NCBI RefSeq assembly: GCF_018326285.1
Contig: NZ_AP023362.1
Coordinates: 3,410,001 to 3,474,000 of the forward strand
Length of the DNA: 64,000 bases
Direction: 5' to 3'
Origin: Mycolicibacterium sp. TY81
GTDB taxonomy: Bacteria; Actinomycetota; Actinomycetes; Mycobacteriales; Mycobacteriaceae
How positions within the stretch are numbered: position 1 is the first letter of the stretch; each line of letters starts with the position of its first letter. The position numbers were made by a program, and so were the translations under genes. Below are positions 62,219 to 64,000 of this stretch, piece after piece. The notes under the pieces were generated by a model. The model had not been told where the DNA came from and did not search any database. It worked only from the letters and a program-made list of their open reading frames with translations.

Positions 62219-63784
62219 TCAGATCACCGTGAGCGGCAAGGCCTTTCCCAAATCAGTGCCCGCGGCGATGGACATCCGCTGACGCCCCAGCGCCGGCCAC
62301 GCCTGCACCGCGCAGAACGGCGCGCACTGGTCCTGGCTGGAACGGGTACCGACATGCACGCAGCACTGCACCAGGCGCTCCTCGATCATGGTCGAGATGT
62401 CCATGAACGGTTTGACGGTGATGCGAACGACCCGCTCCCCCAACAGTTTCCGCACCCTGTTCTTGCCACCGGGCAGCGCCGACGACGCGAGGGCCAGCAG
62501 CGTGGGCATGCCCAGATCGCAGTTCTGGCAGATGGTGCGCCACACGTCTCCGATCCCGGGGTGCGACAGTGAGGACTGCTCGGACAACAGACCGAGCAGC
62601 GATTCACGTACCGCCAGCTGTAGTTCCTGCGGCAGCTCGCTGTCGGCAATTCGGTTGGACACCAACCCGAGTCGGTCCTTGAGGACGTCATGGCCGATCA
62701 ACGACACCAGCGACCGCCACCGCCCGGCATCGTCGCGCAGCACGTAGCCCACCGAGCAGCAGTGCGGATGCGAGCACGGCAGCGCGGTCAGGTCACGCCA
62801 CGTCACCAGGCCGTCGGTCTGCGGGCCGAGCCGGCTGAGCACACCGGTGTGCGTCAGCCGGTCGCGCGCGTCCAGGCTCCCGGAGCGCCCCGAACCGAAC
62901 TGCGGCTGAATGGTGATGCCACCGACGTACGGGGTACCCAGCGCCAGCTGCACCATGTCACCGATCTCGTTGTCGTTGACGCCCAGCGCGGCGGCCATCA
63001 CCAGGGTCGTAAAGATCTGCTGAGACGAAAGGCGCTGCAGCACCTGCTGTTTGAGCCGTCGCAGATCGCCGCCGCGATGATGCCGGTGCGCCGCCTCGGA
63101 CAGGCCGTCGTACTGCAGGTACACCTCGACCCGCTGCCGATGGGAGCTGATCAGCTGAAGCAGGGCGTCATCGGTCGCGATGCGAACTCCGTTGGTGTTG
63201 ATCAGGATTCGCGTGATGGGCCGGCGGGTGAGTTCGTCGAGCAGTTCTGCCAGGTCGGGATGCAGCGTCGGTTCTCCGCCGGAGAGCATCAGCACGTCCA
63301 GTCGCCCATTCTCCCGGGCCAGCCGCTGGTCGACGTTCGCGAGCACCTCGGCAACCGGCACCACGTTGCGCAGATCGGGCGACGAATCGGTGAAGCACGT
63401 GGGGCATCGCAGGTTGCAGGCCTCGGCGATGTCTTCGAGCAGGATGCAGGTGTGCTGGGTCTGCATCTCCGGCAGTCCGCGCAGATAGGCCGACGGGATC
63501 GGATCGAAATTGCCTGCCACATCGGGGATGTGCGCCTTGGTCGGCGCCGTCCACTCCTCCAGATACGACAGAATCTCCGGGTTCTCGTCGTAGAGCGTGC
63601 TCACCAGACCGTGCGCCGGGCAGCCCCGCTCCAGCCACACCCGTCCGTCGCGTTCGACCAGCCGGCCGGACAGGCGCGCGACGTCGGCAAGCGGCCGTTC
63701 CGGCGCTTCATAGTGGCAGTTCGGGCAGTACGCCGTCACGTAGCGCAGCAGCCGGTCACCGCGCAGACCCATCCCGGCTGTCAC
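62219..63784 (-). CDS. Radical SAM protein of the COG1964 (tetraether-synthase-like) family
   Basis: 521 residues. The N-terminal zinc-type motif YCPNCHYEA is followed by VWLERGCPAHGLVSTLYDE, as in COG1964 proteins. The radical SAM cluster is CNLRCPTCFTDSSPD near residue 123, with LMLSGGEPTLHPDL for SAM binding. The C-terminal half has many Cys (LPCSHPHCCSVGY; TICQNCDLGM; LVQCCVHVGT; QCAPFCAVQAW), which may bind extra Fe-S clusters. Archaeal members such as Tes join lipid tails; the actinobacterial role is not known. The start overlaps the stop of the small membrane protein gene by 4 bases. Confidence 0.8.
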   Translation of the reverse strand: MTAGMGLRGDRLLRYVTAYCPNCHYEAPERPLADVARLSGRLVERDGRVWLERGCPAHGLVSTLYDENPEILSYLEEWTAPTKAHIPDVAGNFDPIPSAYLRGLPEMQTQHTCILLEDIAEACNLRCPTCFTDSSPDLRNVVPVAEVLANVDQRLARENGRLDVLMLSGGEPTLHPDLAELLDELTRRPITRILINTNGVRIATDDALLQLISSHRQRVEVYLQYDGLSEAAHRHHRGGDLRRLKQQVLQRLSSQQIFTTLVMAAALGVNDNEIGDMVQLALGTPYVGGITIQPQFGSGRSGSLDARDRLTHTGVLSRLGPQTDGLVTWRDLTALPCSHPHCCSVGYVLRDDAGRWRSLVSLIGHDVLKDRLGLVSNRIADSELPQELQLAVRESLLGLLSEQSSLSHPGIGDVWRTICQNCDLGMPTLLALASSALPGGKNRVRKLLGERVVRITVKPFMDISTMIEERLVQCCVHVGTRSSQDQCAPFCAVQAWPALGRQRMSIAAGTDLGKALPLTVI

Positions 63785-63984
63785 GTGTACATCTCCGGAT
63801 TCAGGCCGGTGCAGAAGCCGACAGACAGGATCGAGGTGAGTGCCCAGCCGATCATCAGGCCCAAGCCGAATCCCTTGCCGATGGGGTTGCCGGTCTTCCA
63901 GAGCGCGAACCCGCCGCCGAACGCGGTGAGCGCCAGCACCACGGCACCAACAACCAGTGCGCCTGTTCCTTGATTGGAGGCCAT
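63781..63984 (-). CDS. Small two-helix membrane protein upstream of the radical SAM gene
   Basis: 67 residues from the ATG at 63984. Two hydrophobic helices (GALVVGAVVLALTAFGGGFA and GFGLGLMIGWALTSILSVGF) joined by a short loop (WKTGNPIGK). No known family is recognised. The stop overlaps the radical SAM start (ATGA), so translation is coupled and the product may anchor or recruit the enzyme to the membrane. The remaining 16 bases of the window probably belong to the end of another upstream gene. Confidence 0.7.
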   Translation of the reverse strand: MASNQGTGALVVGAVVLALTAFGGGFALWKTGNPIGKGFGLGLMIGWALTSILSVGFCTGLNPEMYT

Positions 63985-64000
63985 CAAGGTGACCAGGCCG

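Noticed and set aside
62184..62282. 32-codon plus-strand frame starting GTG after nagA
   Set aside because: Lies mostly antisense to the 3' end of the radical SAM gene, with no ribosome site or family-like sequence.
1..64000. CRISPR arrays, tRNA or rRNA genes
   Set aside because: No regularly spaced direct repeats and no cloverleaf-like or rRNA-like segment was noticed on either strand; a dedicated search was not possible.

Overview
The window is high-GC DNA of a mycobacterium, most likely a fast-growing Mycolicibacterium-type species. Three things point to this: MmpS/MmpL pairs, an ESX-target protein, a PacL/CtpC metal pump and FprB; start codons that are often GTG or TTG with many 4-base stop/start overlaps; and gene order. 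The run glpD2, lpdA, a cyclotransferase gene, amiA1, amiB1, deoD, pmmB, upp, an Rv3311-like gene, an Rv3312c-like hydrolase, add, deoA, cdd and sdhCDAB follows the M. tuberculosis Rv3302c-Rv3319 order, and dacB/nagA match Rv3330/Rv3332. These comparisons come from knowledge of the families; no search was run.

Layout. 1-2.1 kb: end of a desaturase-type ferredoxin reductase, a divergent FabR/DesT-like TetR regulator and a crotonase-fold gene. 2.1-5.2 kb: an IS256-family element beside a clipped membrane-protein gene, a DUF6933 gene and two frameshifted genes. 5.3-9.5 kb: mmpS-mmpL with a possible 24-residue protein at the end of the operon and a divergent TetR gene. 9.4-13.2 kb: a metal operon (COG0523 GTPase, PacL, CtpC) behind a strong Zur-like box. 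13.2-20.2 kb: stress and redox genes (YceI, HD hydrolase, UBP zinc finger, LysR with quinone oxidoreductase, cupin lipoprotein, MenJ-like reductase, SDR, pseudouridine synthase). 20-34.4 kb: conserved core for glycerol, quinone, peptidase and nucleoside functions, interrupted by a repeat-flanked AbiEi/DUF559 gene and an ESX-linked NlpC/P60 operon. 34.6-38 kb: a second mmpS-mmpL pair placed between the hydrolase and add. 38-45.5 kb: nucleoside salvage and succinate dehydrogenase.

45.5-55.6 kb is the most plastic part. It holds an IS30 element, an AurF-type diiron oxygenase with its FprB reductase, a TetR gene, an ECF41/SigJ sigma factor with a carboxymuconolactone-decarboxylase partner, an IS607-type fragment with an intact TnpB, and an IS3 element with a clear 4-base target duplication directly in front of an APC permease. 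55.6-64 kb carries a GGDEF protein, an SMP-30/strictosidine-synthase-like protein, DacB, NagA, and a COG1964 radical SAM protein coupled to a small membrane protein.

Functional links: nucleoside salvage is served by deoD, pmmB, upp, add, deoA and cdd. SdhCDAB feeds electrons to menaquinone and the MenJ-like enzyme may saturate menaquinone. FprB probably supplies electrons to the AurF-like enzyme. The sigma factor probably drives the decarboxylase-like gene, whose upstream region carries a near-consensus ECF41 promoter. No rRNA, tRNA or CRISPR array was seen, and no stretch above about 300 bases lacks a gene or gene remnant.
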